DNA of 64,000 nt from contig JBBSGB010000002.1 of the NCBI GenBank assembly GCA_038254545.1, positions 62,001 through 126,000 of the forward strand. The letters are read 5' to 3'. The first letter of the stretch is position 1; the number at the start of each line of letters is the position of its first letter. Positions 18,042-25,142 of the stretch are shown in pieces. The translations under genes were made by a program, and so were the position numbers. The DNA comes from CAHJXF01 sp038254545 (lineage in GTDB: Bacteria > Pseudomonadota > Gammaproteobacteria > Burkholderiales > Burkholderiaceae_D). The notes beneath the pieces are model-generated. The model worked only from the letters and a program-made list of their open reading frames with translations. It did no database searches and was not told where the DNA came from.

Positions 18042-18476
18042 GTGAGTACGCGTGCGGACGTTGTGAACGAAGCGCTTTCGTGGAGGTGTGACGATAGCGC
18101 GATCGCGTCGACTTACATTCCGCGCGGCGTTCATTGGTTGATCGATTGCTTCGATGTCGATGCCGCGCGCCTCGTCGATACGAGCACGCTGGCGGTGATG
18201 CTGTGCGAGGCCGCGACCGATGCGGGTGCACGCATCCTCTTCCATCACTTCCACAGCTTCGGATCGGACGATGACTCGCCGGCCGGCGTGACCGGCGTGG
18301 TGCTGCTCGCCGAATCGCACATCACGATCCACACGTGGCCCGAGCGCGGCTTTGCGGCGGTCGACCTTTTTCTGTGTGGGGAAACGCAATCTCAACGCGC
18401 GCTCGCGCGCATCGAGCGCGGGCTTGCACCCGCCCGCATCGTCACGACGCGACACGAGCGCGGCGCGCCTGCGTGA
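18042..18476 (+). CDS. speD: S-adenosylmethionine decarboxylase proenzyme (SpeD-type)
   Basis: 144 residues if read from the GTG at 18042; a GTG at 17997 would overlap the preceding gene. The self-cleavage site is E91-S92 in LLAESHITIHTW, where the serine becomes the pyruvoyl group. H97 and C112 follow at +5 and +15, the same spacing as S63, H68 and C83 in the Thermotoga enzyme, so processing and catalysis should be intact. The product, decarboxylated AdoMet, donates aminopropyl groups for spermidine. No classical speE is adjacent; the membrane-bound synthase homologue at 7321-8856 is the candidate partner. The start codon is uncertain because no strong ribosome site is visible. Confidence 0.88.
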   Translation: MSTRADVVNEALSWRCDDSAIASTYIPRGVHWLIDCFDVDAARLVDTSTLAVMLCEAATDAGARILFHHFHSFGSDDDSPAGVTGVVLLAESHITIHTWPERGFAAVDLFLCGETQSQRALARIERGLAPARIVTTRHERGAPA

Positions 18477-18487
18477 TCAGCGCGTAG

Positions 18488-19336
18488 TCAACGCCCCTTG
18501 AACTGTGCGGCCCGCTTGTCACGAAAGGCCGTCACGCCTTCTTTGAAATCCGCACCGCGTCCCGCCGCCGATTGCGCGTCGCGTTCGGCCGACAGTTGTT
18601 CCTTCAGCGTGTTGTTCTCGGCCGCGCTCAGCAACTCGCGTGTGGCGATCAGTGCGCGCGTCGGCGCGATTGCAAGCCGCTTCGCATAAGCATCGACAGC
18701 ACCTGCGAACTCCGCATCGTCGACGCACTTCCATACCAGGCCCCACTGCTCCGCGGTTGCCGCATCGATTTTTTCCCCCAGCATCGCAAGACCTGCGGCG
18801 CGCGCCTTGCCGATCCGCTGCGGCAAGAGGAAGGTCGCGCCCGCATCGGGCACGAGACCGATGCGCGCGAATGCCAGCACGAAGCTCGCCGACCTGGCCG
18901 CGATCGTGATGTCACCCGCCAGCGCCAGGCTCGCGCCCGCACCGGCGGCCACGCCGTTGACCGCACACAACACCGGCACCGGCATCGCGCGCAAGCGCAG
19001 CACCAGCGGGTTGTAGCTGCGCTCGAGCATCGTGCCCAGGTCGGTCGCCGCGATGTTATCGGGATCGATCACCGACAGGTCGGCGCCCGCGCAGAAGCCG
19101 CGCCCGGCGCCCGTGAGGACCAGCACGCGCGCGCCGCCCTCGTGTGCGGCAGAGGCTTCGACGCGATCGAGAGCCTGCTGGAGTTCGCGAAACATCTCTT
19201 CCGAAAACGCGTTCAGCTTGTCGGCGCGATTGAGCGTGATGCGTGCAACGCCGCCGTCCTCGGTGAAGAGAATCGTCGAGTAGTCGGGTGTCGCGAGGGA
19301 TGTCGCGGTGGATGCAATCCTGGCGGATGCGGTCAT
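18488..19336 (-). CDS. Enoyl-CoA hydratase/isomerase (PaaG-like)
   Basis: 282-residue crotonase-family protein. Oxyanion-hole motifs GAGRGFCAGADLS and NGVAAGAGASLALAGDI are clear, and the C-terminal RDKRAAQFKGR is typical of PaaG/EchA proteins. The PaaG resemblance lies in FARIGLVPDAGATFLLPQRIG, which carries the Asp often seen in ring-epoxide isomerases. No other phenylacetate genes are nearby, so this is a general hydratase/isomerase by default. Its ATG overlaps the stop of the arylamine N-acetyltransferase gene by 4 bases. Confidence 0.85.
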   Translation of the reverse strand: MTASARIASTATSLATPDYSTILFTEDGGVARITLNRADKLNAFSEEMFRELQQALDRVEASAAHEGGARVLVLTGAGRGFCAGADLSVIDPDNIAATDLGTMLERSYNPLVLRLRAMPVPVLCAVNGVAAGAGASLALAGDITIAARSASFVLAFARIGLVPDAGATFLLPQRIGKARAAGLAMLGEKIDAATAEQWGLVWKCVDDAEFAGAVDAYAKRLAIAPTRALIATRELLSAAENNTLKEQLSAERDAQSAAGRGADFKEGVTAFRDKRAAQFKGR

Positions 19337-20121
19337 GGCGTTCTCGCAGGGTGCGTGATGTCGAAGTGTTCCTTCAGCAAGCGGCGCGCGTCGACTTCAT
19401 CGACGATCGGCGTCACCCAACGCGAGCCGTCGAGTCCCGACACGATCCACTCCTTGCCCGACAGCGTGAGCCGACCGGTCGGCGTTGCAAGCGAGCATAG
19501 CCGCTTCTGCGTGAAGTGCGACAGCGGCGAGGTCTGCTGAAAACGGCACATCGCGGCGAAGTATTCGATCGGTCTGGCGATGTCCGCGAAGCGATAGTCC
19601 CTGCTCCATAGTCCATGCGCATCGCGCGTGAACAAGGTCCACATGTCATGGCCGTCACGCTGTTCGCGGTCGAGGCGAAACGCGCGCGGTGACTGTTCCT
19701 GTACGAGTCCGTCGATCATGCGCAGCGGTGAGCGAAAGTTTTCGCCGAAGCCCACGTCCGCGATCCACGGCTCGTCGAGATCGACCTTGAGCAGCATGTG
19801 CGAGGCGGAATCGCCATAGCTTGCGAGGCCGTCGCGCACGGCCCATACCGCCGCGCCCAGGCGGCTGACGCGAAAGCCGATCTCTTCCAGCGCCCAGCCG
19901 AACAGACCGTTCTGCTCGTAGCAGAAACCGCCGCGCTTGCGATCGACGATCTTCTCGTAGTGCTGACGGATATCGAGCTCGATCGGTTCGCCCCACATGA
20001 TGCTGAGGTTCTCGAATGGAACGGCGTAGAGATGCGCGCGCTGCAGGGCTGCGAGCGTTGTCGCATCGACGGCGAGCGGGCCGTCGTAGCGGATGCGGGC
20101 GAGGTAGGTGGAGAGGTTCAA
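19333..20121 (-). CDS. nat: Arylamine N-acetyltransferase
   Basis: 262 residues from a TTG start at 20121. The catalytic triad is complete: C67 in RGGFCYEQN, H108 in DSASHMLL and D122 in WIADVGFG, matching C69-H107-D122 of the Salmonella enzyme. It acetylates arylamines and hydrazines from acetyl-CoA by a ping-pong mechanism. The TTG is chosen because NAT proteins begin with a helix like NLSTYLARIRYDG right after the start; no ATG or GTG lies close by. Transcription begins downstream of the tRNA-Arg gene on the same strand. Physiological substrate unknown. Confidence 0.9.
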   Translation of the reverse strand: MNLSTYLARIRYDGPLAVDATTLAALQRAHLYAVPFENLSIMWGEPIELDIRQHYEKIVDRKRGGFCYEQNGLFGWALEEIGFRVSRLGAAVWAVRDGLASYGDSASHMLLKVDLDEPWIADVGFGENFRSPLRMIDGLVQEQSPRAFRLDREQRDGHDMWTLFTRDAHGLWSRDYRFADIARPIEYFAAMCRFQQTSPLSHFTQKRLCSLATPTGRLTLSGKEWIVSGLDGSRWVTPIVDEVDARRLLKEHFDITHPARTP

Positions 20122-20203
20122 GGAACCACCGTCGGGTGCAACCGCGTTGGGAACCAACCCGAGGTATGCGGTATCGCGATGGAAGGAATGCGATGCGAAG
20201 TGT

Positions 20204-20279
20204 TGGTGCGCCCGGCGCGAATCGAACGCGCGACCCTTGGCTTCGGAGGCCAATACTCTATCCCCTGAGCTACGGGCGC
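20204..20279 (-). tRNA. tRNA-Arg (anticodon CCG), CCA encoded
   Basis: 76-base cloverleaf on the minus strand. The acceptor stem GCGCCCG pairs with CGGGCGC, followed by discriminator A and an encoded CCA. The D stem is GCTC/GAGT with loop AGGGGATA. The anticodon stem TTGGC/GCCAA closes loop CTCCGAA with anticodon CCG, reading CGG arginine codons. The T stem GCGCG/CGCGC closes loop TTCGATT. All stems pair fully apart from one G-T wobble. It is an isolated tRNA gene with no integrase or att duplication beside it. Confidence 0.96.
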
Positions 20280-20437
20280 ATGCAGGAGCCGTGAACCACG
20301 GTTTCTTGCGAGCCGCGAGGATAGCGCGTTAGCGAGGGGCCGTCCATGCGCGACAAGGCGATAGCGCCGCGCGAGGAGCGCGATTGCCGTGCATTTCACG
20401 CGCATCTGCCCGGGCGTTTCCGGCATAACCCTTCACG

Positions 20438-20443
20438 TATAAT
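20438..20443 (+). promoter_or_regulatory. Perfect -10 hexamer upstream of cytochrome c gene
   Basis: TATAAT, an exact sigma-70 -10 consensus, 33 bases before the ATG of the di-haem cytochrome gene. The -35 region at 17-base spacing (CGTTTC) is poor, so the promoter may need an activator. It stands out because exact -10 boxes are rare in this high-GC sequence. Confidence 0.5.
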
Positions 20444-20475
20444 CCGTGCGCTTTGCGAGCCGCACGGAAAAAACA

Positions 20476-21402
20476 ATGAGCGCCCCTCAACATCACGACT
20501 CCCTGATCAAGACGCCCAAGCAGTTGATCATCACGATACTCGCGGCGGTTCTCGTGCCGATCGTGGTGATCGCGCTGTTGGTCAGCTACGTGGTTTCCGC
20601 GCGCAAGACCGGCGCCGGCAGCACGGCCATGACGACGCAGTCGGTAGCCGAACGCATCGCACCGGTTGCCGGTTTCGAACTGGTCGATGCCAGCGCGCCG
20701 CGTACCATGAAGTCGGGCGAAGACGTGTTCAAGGCCGTGTGCACGACCTGCCACACGGCGGGTGTCGCAGGTGCGCCCAAGGTCGGCGACAACGCCGCGT
20801 GGGCGCCGCGCATCGCCGAAGGCGCAACGACGCTGTTCGATCACGCGATCAAGGGCTATCAGGGCAAGAGCGGCGCGATGCCGGCCAAGGGCGGCAACAG
20901 CGACCTCGACGATTTCGAAGTGCAGCGCGCGGTGGTTTACATGGCCAATCTTTCGGGCGGCAAATTGACCGAACCGGCAGCGCCCGCACCGAAGCCGGCC
21001 ACCGCCGCAGCGCCCGCGGCGGCGCCGATGCAGGCCGATCCGAATGCGGTCGCTGCGATCGCGGCAATTAACGCGGGCAAGTCCGTATCGGGCGCCACGC
21101 CGGTCGCGGCGACAGCGACTGCGGCTGGCAGCGCGGGCGACGGTGCCGCCGACGCGGCAGGCAAGAAGCTCTACGACGCGACTTGCATGGTGTGCCATGG
21201 CGCCGGCGTTGCTGGTGCGCCGAAGTTTGCCGACAAGGCCGCGTGGGCGCCGCGCATTGCCGAAAGTCTCGACACGCTTTACGAGCACGCGATCAAGGGC
21301 TATCAGGGCAAGAGCGGCGTGATGCCGCCCAAGGGTGGATCGAGCGCGCCCGACGACGACGTCAAGGCCGCGGTGCGTTACATGGCCAACGCCGCGAAGT
21401 GA
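20476..21402 (+). CDS. Membrane-anchored di-haem cytochrome c (c5 type, duplicated)
   Basis: 308 residues: an N-terminal membrane anchor (about 17-40), then two cytochrome c domains with haem motifs CTTCH (89-93) and CMVCH (237-241), separated by an Ala/Pro-rich linker (165-220). The domains are near copies (AGVAGAPK..AAWAPRIAE..HAIKGYQGKSG..MPxKGG in both), a recent internal duplication. This is the cytochrome c5 type that carries electrons from the bc1 complex to oxidases. The ATG at 20476 is preferred to 20446 because it starts the conserved region and leaves room for the -10 box at 20438. A strong terminator follows. Confidence 0.88.
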   Translation: MSAPQHHDSLIKTPKQLIITILAAVLVPIVVIALLVSYVVSARKTGAGSTAMTTQSVAERIAPVAGFELVDASAPRTMKSGEDVFKAVCTTCHTAGVAGAPKVGDNAAWAPRIAEGATTLFDHAIKGYQGKSGAMPAKGGNSDLDDFEVQRAVVYMANLSGGKLTEPAAPAPKPATAAAPAAAPMQADPNAVAAIAAINAGKSVSGATPVAATATAAGSAGDGAADAAGKKLYDATCMVCHGAGVAGAPKFADKAAWAPRIAESLDTLYEHAIKGYQGKSGVMPPKGGSSAPDDDVKAAVRYMANAAK

Positions 21403-21444
21403 GCGGCTCGGTGTGAGAAAAAAGGGAGGCGCGGACGCACAAAG

Positions 21445-21473
21445 AAGGGTGACGCGGTCGCCCTTTTTGTTTT
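21445..21473 (+). terminator. Rho-independent terminator after cytochrome c gene
   Basis: Stem GGGTGAC/GTCGCCC with loop GCG, followed by TTTTTGTTTT. It ends the cytochrome c transcript 45 bases after the stop codon and separates it from the methyltransferase gene. Confidence 0.85.
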
Positions 21474-21503
21474 GTGCACGCGTCACGGCATGGCGAGACC
21501 GGC

Positions 21504-22205
21504 ATGAACGAATCGATCAATCACGGTGACGCGACCACGTGGTCGCGCGACTACGACGCGATGATGCGGGACTACTATCGACGCCGCGCACCCGAGTACG
21601 AAGAGACCTACGCGCGACCGGAACGCCAGCGCGACCTCGCGCTGTTGCGTGCGCAGATCGCGAAGCGCTTCGCGGGTCGCCGCACGATTGACGTCGCATG
21701 CGGCACCGGCTATTGGTCGGCCTCGATCGCGCACGGCGCCCGGTCGCTGATCGGCGTCGACGCCAACGAAGCGGCCCTCGCGCTGGCCCGCGACAAGCGT
21801 CTACGCACGTCGACGGCCGCTGCGCAATTCGTGCAAGGCGACGCCAATGCGCTCGACGCATCGCTGGGTCGCTTCGATGCGGCGTTCGTCGGCTTCTTCT
21901 GGAGCCACGTGCCGCATCGCCAACTCGCGCGCTTCATCGAAAGCCTGCATGCGCGGCTCGTTCCGGCCGCGCGCGTGCTGATCCTCGACAACGCCTACGT
22001 CGAAGGCAACAGCACGCCGATCGCTTTCGTCGACATGGACGGCAACGCCTGGCAGGAGCGCCTGCTGTCGGACGGAACCAAGCATCGCGTGCTGAAGAAT
22101 TTTCCCGGGCGCGACACCTTGATAGACCAGCTCGCGCGCCAAGCGCCCTTCACGCATTGGTGGCGCCTTGACTATTACTGGCTGTTCGAATATCGATTGG
22201 CGTGA
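21504..22205 (+). CDS. Class I SAM-dependent methyltransferase
   Basis: 233 residues from the ATG at 21504. Motif I is TIDVACGTGYWSASIA (residues about 57-72) and motif II ends in IGVDANEAALALA; the next acidic motif is FDAAFVGFFWSHVPHRQL. The substrate is unknown; the fold is of the small-molecule methyltransferase type (Methyltransf_11/25), with an N-terminal region (YDAMMRDYYRRRAPEYEETY) resembling UbiE-like enzymes. It follows a terminator, so it has its own promoter, which I cannot place. Confidence 0.85.
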   Translation: MNESINHGDATTWSRDYDAMMRDYYRRRAPEYEETYARPERQRDLALLRAQIAKRFAGRRTIDVACGTGYWSASIAHGARSLIGVDANEAALALARDKRLRTSTAAAQFVQGDANALDASLGRFDAAFVGFFWSHVPHRQLARFIESLHARLVPAARVLILDNAYVEGNSTPIAFVDMDGNAWQERLLSDGTKHRVLKNFPGRDTLIDQLARQAPFTHWWRLDYYWLFEYRLA

Positions 22206-22392
22206 ACGTGTCCGCAGGCAATTTGGACGACGGCACGAACGTTCTCCGTCGCATCGAGCGTTGCGTAACGCTTGTGCAATCATTCCGAACCGCAGTTTCC
22301 AGGACGACGTCGAATCTCTGTGGTCCAAGGGCTTCCTCTGCGCGCGTCCGATGATGGGGCGACGTTGAGCCGTTTCCAGCAGGAGCAATCAG

Positions 22393-22803
22393 ATGTCTAT
22401 CACTGTCACGCGCGACCGCACCAGAAAGATGAAGCACATCGTAAGGGTTCGAGGGCACGCGTTGCCTGTCGACGAGCCTGCAGCGAATGGCGGAGAGGAC
22501 CTGGGCGTCACGCCGCACGATCTGTATGACAGCGCGCTTGGGGCGTGCAAGGCCATGACGGTCCTCTGGTATGCCAATCGCAAGCAGATCGGAATCGAGG
22601 GGATCGAGGTGACAGTCGATCGGGACGACAGCGACGAACGAAAAGGGGACTACCGGCTGCGCGTCACCCTTGCCCTGACCGGCTCGCTATCCGAGGCTCA
22701 GCGGCAGGAGCTGCTTCAGGTCGCGGAAAAGTGTCCAGTCCACAGGTTGATGACGCAGGCCACAACCGAAATCAGCACCGAACTCCTGCCCCCTTCGGGC
22801 TAG
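22393..22803 (+). CDS. OsmC/Ohr-family protein
   Basis: 136 residues. Both redox cysteines are present: LGACKAMT (near residue 52) and EKCPVHRLM (near 114). Proteins of this family reduce organic hydroperoxides with a reactive cysteine pair, usually recycled by lipoyl proteins or thiols. An AGGAG-like ribosome site (GCAGGAGCAATCAG) precedes the ATG. The gene stands alone between the methyltransferase and the formate dehydrogenase operon. OsmC rather than Ohr is suggested by CPVHRLM, but the split is not sharp. Confidence 0.88.
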   Translation: MSITVTRDRTRKMKHIVRVRGHALPVDEPAANGGEDLGVTPHDLYDSALGACKAMTVLWYANRKQIGIEGIEVTVDRDDSDERKGDYRLRVTLALTGSLSEAQRQELLQVAEKCPVHRLMTQATTEISTELLPPSG

Positions 22804-22862
22804 GTCGGCAACCCGCTCCAGTCAGGCGGTGGCACCTGCAGCGAACCCGTGCATGAGCAGGT

Positions 22863-22887
22863 GACCGACGAGGAGAGATCGTCGGTC
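22863..22887. terminator. 9-bp inverted repeat downstream of osmC (no T-run)
   Basis: GACCGACGA and TCGTCGGTC are perfect 9-base arms around a 7-base loop, 60 bases after the osmC stop. No T-tract follows, so it may slow decay of the mRNA end or act with Rho. The rest of the 277-base gap up to 23080 shows only the fds promoter elements described separately. Confidence 0.4.
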
Positions 22888-22999
22888 TCGGCTTGCAATG
22901 CGGACGCAAGTGTTCCAGCATCGATGATAACCGTCGAGTGATTCCGGTTCACGGGTCATATGTCATTGAACGCCTATGGAGTAGGCCGCAGCCACCCTA

Positions 23000-23028
23000 T
23001 TGCTTGATTGAGCTGACGTTCCTACACT
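23000..23028 (+). promoter_or_regulatory. Candidate sigma-70 promoter of fds operon
   Basis: TTGCTT (-35, 23000-23005) and TACACT (-10, 23023-23028) are separated by exactly 17 bases, 53 bases before the fdsG ATG. Match to consensus is moderate (3/6 and 4/6), as expected of a regulated promoter. Confidence 0.4.
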
Positions 23029-23044
23029 GAGGGCATATGAAGAA

Positions 23045-23064
23045 GCGCTTGTGTTGTCAAGCGC
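23045..23064. promoter_or_regulatory. Inverted repeat in fds leader
   Basis: GCGCTTG, six bases, CAAGCGC: a perfect 7+7 inverted repeat between the candidate -10 box and the fdsG ribosome site (AAAGGAG, 23067-23073). It could be an operator just downstream of the start point or a leader hairpin close to the ribosome site. No fds regulator gene is adjacent. Confidence 0.45.
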
Positions 23065-23080
23065 CTAAAGGAGACCGCAA

Positions 23081-23563
23081 ATGAATCCCACCGCCGCGAC
23101 CGTGACGCAGACTGTGCTGGCCCGGCATGTCGATGAGCCCGGTGCCCTGCTCCCCATCCTGCATGAGGTGCAGGACGCGCTGGGCTACATCCCTCGCGAG
23201 GTCGTGCCGCAGATCGCCGAGGGGCTCAATCTATCGCGAGCCGAAGTGCACGGCGTCGTCACCTATTACCACCACTTCCGCAGCGAACCGCCAGGACGAC
23301 ATGTGGTGCAGGTGTGCCGCGCCGAGTCGTGTCAGGCGATGGGCGCCGACGCGCTGATGGCGCATGCCGAGCACGTGCTGGGATGCACGGTGCACGGCGG
23401 CCACGGAAGCACCAGTGCCGACGGTCGCTACACGCTGAACCCGGTCTATTGCCTCGGGATGTGCGCGTCGTCCCCCGCGATCGTCGTCGACGATCGCCTC
23501 CACGCACGCATGACTCCCGCGCGATTCGATCGAGTCATCGCTGACATCGGAGAGCTCGCATGA
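23081..23563 (+). CDS. fdsG: NAD-dependent formate dehydrogenase gamma subunit
   Basis: 160-residue NuoE-like subunit carrying a [2Fe-2S] cluster. The four ligand cysteines are in VCRAESCQAMG and VYCLGMCASSP, the standard thioredoxin-like ferredoxin pattern. In the Fds enzyme it forms the diaphorase module with FdsB and passes electrons to NAD. AAAGGAG lies 7 bases before the ATG. It is the first gene of fdsGBA-fdsD and overlaps fdsB by 4 bases. Formate is the end product of the oxalate pathway encoded downstream, so this operon recovers the energy as NADH. Confidence 0.95.
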   Translation: MNPTAATVTQTVLARHVDEPGALLPILHEVQDALGYIPREVVPQIAEGLNLSRAEVHGVVTYYHHFRSEPPGRHVVQVCRAESCQAMGADALMAHAEHVLGCTVHGGHGSTSADGRYTLNPVYCLGMCASSPAIVVDDRLHARMTPARFDRVIADIGELA

Positions 23564-25131
23564 GCGCCGTCGCGGTCTACGTGCCACGCGACTCGGCCGC
23601 GCTCGCGGTCGGCGCCGATGAAGTCGCATCCGCGTTGCACGCCGAATGCCGCCATCGTGGCATCGAGGTGAACGTGGTACGCAACGGCTCGCGCGGACTG
23701 TTCTGGCTGGAGCCTCTGGTCGAGGTCGTAACGCCGCAAGGCCGCATCGCGTACGGGCCGGTCGCGCCCGAGGATGTGCCCGCGCTGCTTGATGGCGGCC
23801 TGCTGAACGGCGACAACCATGCGCTGTGCCACGGAATCACCGAACGGATACCCTACCTCGCGAAACAGGAGCGCCTGTGCTTCGCGCGCATGGGCGTGAC
23901 CGATCCGCTCTCGCTGGATGACTATGAAGCGCACGAAGGCTTTGCGGGCCTGCGCGCCGCAGTGAAGCTCGCGCCCGATGCCATCGTCCAGCAGGTGCTC
24001 GATTCGGGCCTGCGCGGCCGCGGCGGCGCGGCCTTTCCGACCGGCATCAAGTGGAAGACCGTCGCGGCGACATCAGCCGCGCAGAAGTACGTCGTCTGCA
24101 ATGCAGACGAGGGCGACTCGGGCACCTTCTCCGACCGCATGACGATGGAGGGCGACCCCTTCATGCTGATCGAAGGCATGACGATCGCGGCGCTCGCGGT
24201 CGGCGCGACCCGCGGCTATGTCTATATTCGTAGTGAGTACCCGGATGCGGTCGCGATCATGCGCGAGGCGCTCGCGCGTGCCGTCGCGGCGCGCTTTCTC
24301 GGTGACGATGTGCTCGGCTCGGGTCGCGCGTTCCACCTCGAGGTACGCAAGGCAGCCGGCGCATACGTGTGCGGCGAAGAGACCGCGATGCTCGAAAGCC
24401 TCGAAGGCAAGCGCGGCATCGTGCGGGCGAAGCCCCCACTGCCGGCCATCGAAGGTCTGTTCGGCCAGCCGACTGTCATCAACAACGTGATCAGCTTCGC
24501 GAGCGTGCCGATGATCCTCGCGCGCGGCGCAGATTTCTACCGAAACTATGGCGTGGGACGCTCGCGCGGCACGCTGCCGATGCAGCTCGCCGGCAACATC
24601 AAGTACGGAGGCCTCGTCGAGAAAGCTTTCGGAGTGACGCTGCGCGAGCTGATGTATGACTACGGCGGCGGTAGCGCATCGGGCCGTCCGATCAAGGCGG
24701 TCCAGGTCGGCGGGCCGCTCGGCGCCTACGTGCCCGAATCGCAATGGGATATACCGCTCGATTACGAAGCCTACGCGGCGGTCGGCGCGGTCGTGGGCCA
24801 CGGCGGCATCGTCGTGCACGACGACACGGTCGATCTCTCCAAACTGGCACGCTACGCGATGGAGTTCTGTGCGATCGAGTCGTGCGGCAAATGCACGCCG
24901 TGCCGTATCGGCGCGACGCGCGGCGTCGAGGTGATCGACAGGATCATCGCGCCGCCGAACGCCAAGCACGATCGCGCGCAGCAGGTGCAACTGCTGCGTG
25001 ATCTGTGCGATACGATGCTTAACGGCAGTCTCTGCGCGATGGGCGGCATGACACCTTACCCAGTGCTCTCGGCACTGAACTACTACCCGCAGGACTTCGG
25101 TCTTGCGGCCCCCGACCGCGAAGCGGCCTAG
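23560..25131 (+). CDS. fdsB: NAD-dependent formate dehydrogenase beta subunit
   Basis: 523-residue NuoF-like subunit that binds FMN, NADH and one [4Fe-4S] cluster. An extra N-terminal thioredoxin-like domain (about 1-130) precedes the core. The glycine-rich NADH/FMN motif is LRGRGGAAFPTGIKW (about 147-161), followed by VCNADEGDSGTFSDR. The cluster ligands are in ESCGKCTPCRIG near 443-454, plus a later cysteine in NGSLCAMG. ATGA overlap with fdsG. It is the hydride-transfer site to NAD in the cytoplasmic Fds complex. Confidence 0.95.
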   Translation: MSAVAVYVPRDSAALAVGADEVASALHAECRHRGIEVNVVRNGSRGLFWLEPLVEVVTPQGRIAYGPVAPEDVPALLDGGLLNGDNHALCHGITERIPYLAKQERLCFARMGVTDPLSLDDYEAHEGFAGLRAAVKLAPDAIVQQVLDSGLRGRGGAAFPTGIKWKTVAATSAAQKYVVCNADEGDSGTFSDRMTMEGDPFMLIEGMTIAALAVGATRGYVYIRSEYPDAVAIMREALARAVAARFLGDDVLGSGRAFHLEVRKAAGAYVCGEETAMLESLEGKRGIVRAKPPLPAIEGLFGQPTVINNVISFASVPMILARGADFYRNYGVGRSRGTLPMQLAGNIKYGGLVEKAFGVTLRELMYDYGGGSASGRPIKAVQVGGPLGAYVPESQWDIPLDYEAYAAVGAVVGHGGIVVHDDTVDLSKLARYAMEFCAIESCGKCTPCRIGATRGVEVIDRIIAPPNAKHDRAQQVQLLRDLCDTMLNGSLCAMGGMTPYPVLSALNYYPQDFGLAAPDREAA

Positions 25132-25142
25132 GAGAACTATCG

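Noticed and set aside
20204..20279. tRNA-Arg as an integration site for a genomic island
   Set aside because: No integrase nearby, and I could not see a direct repeat of the tRNA 3' end in the window.
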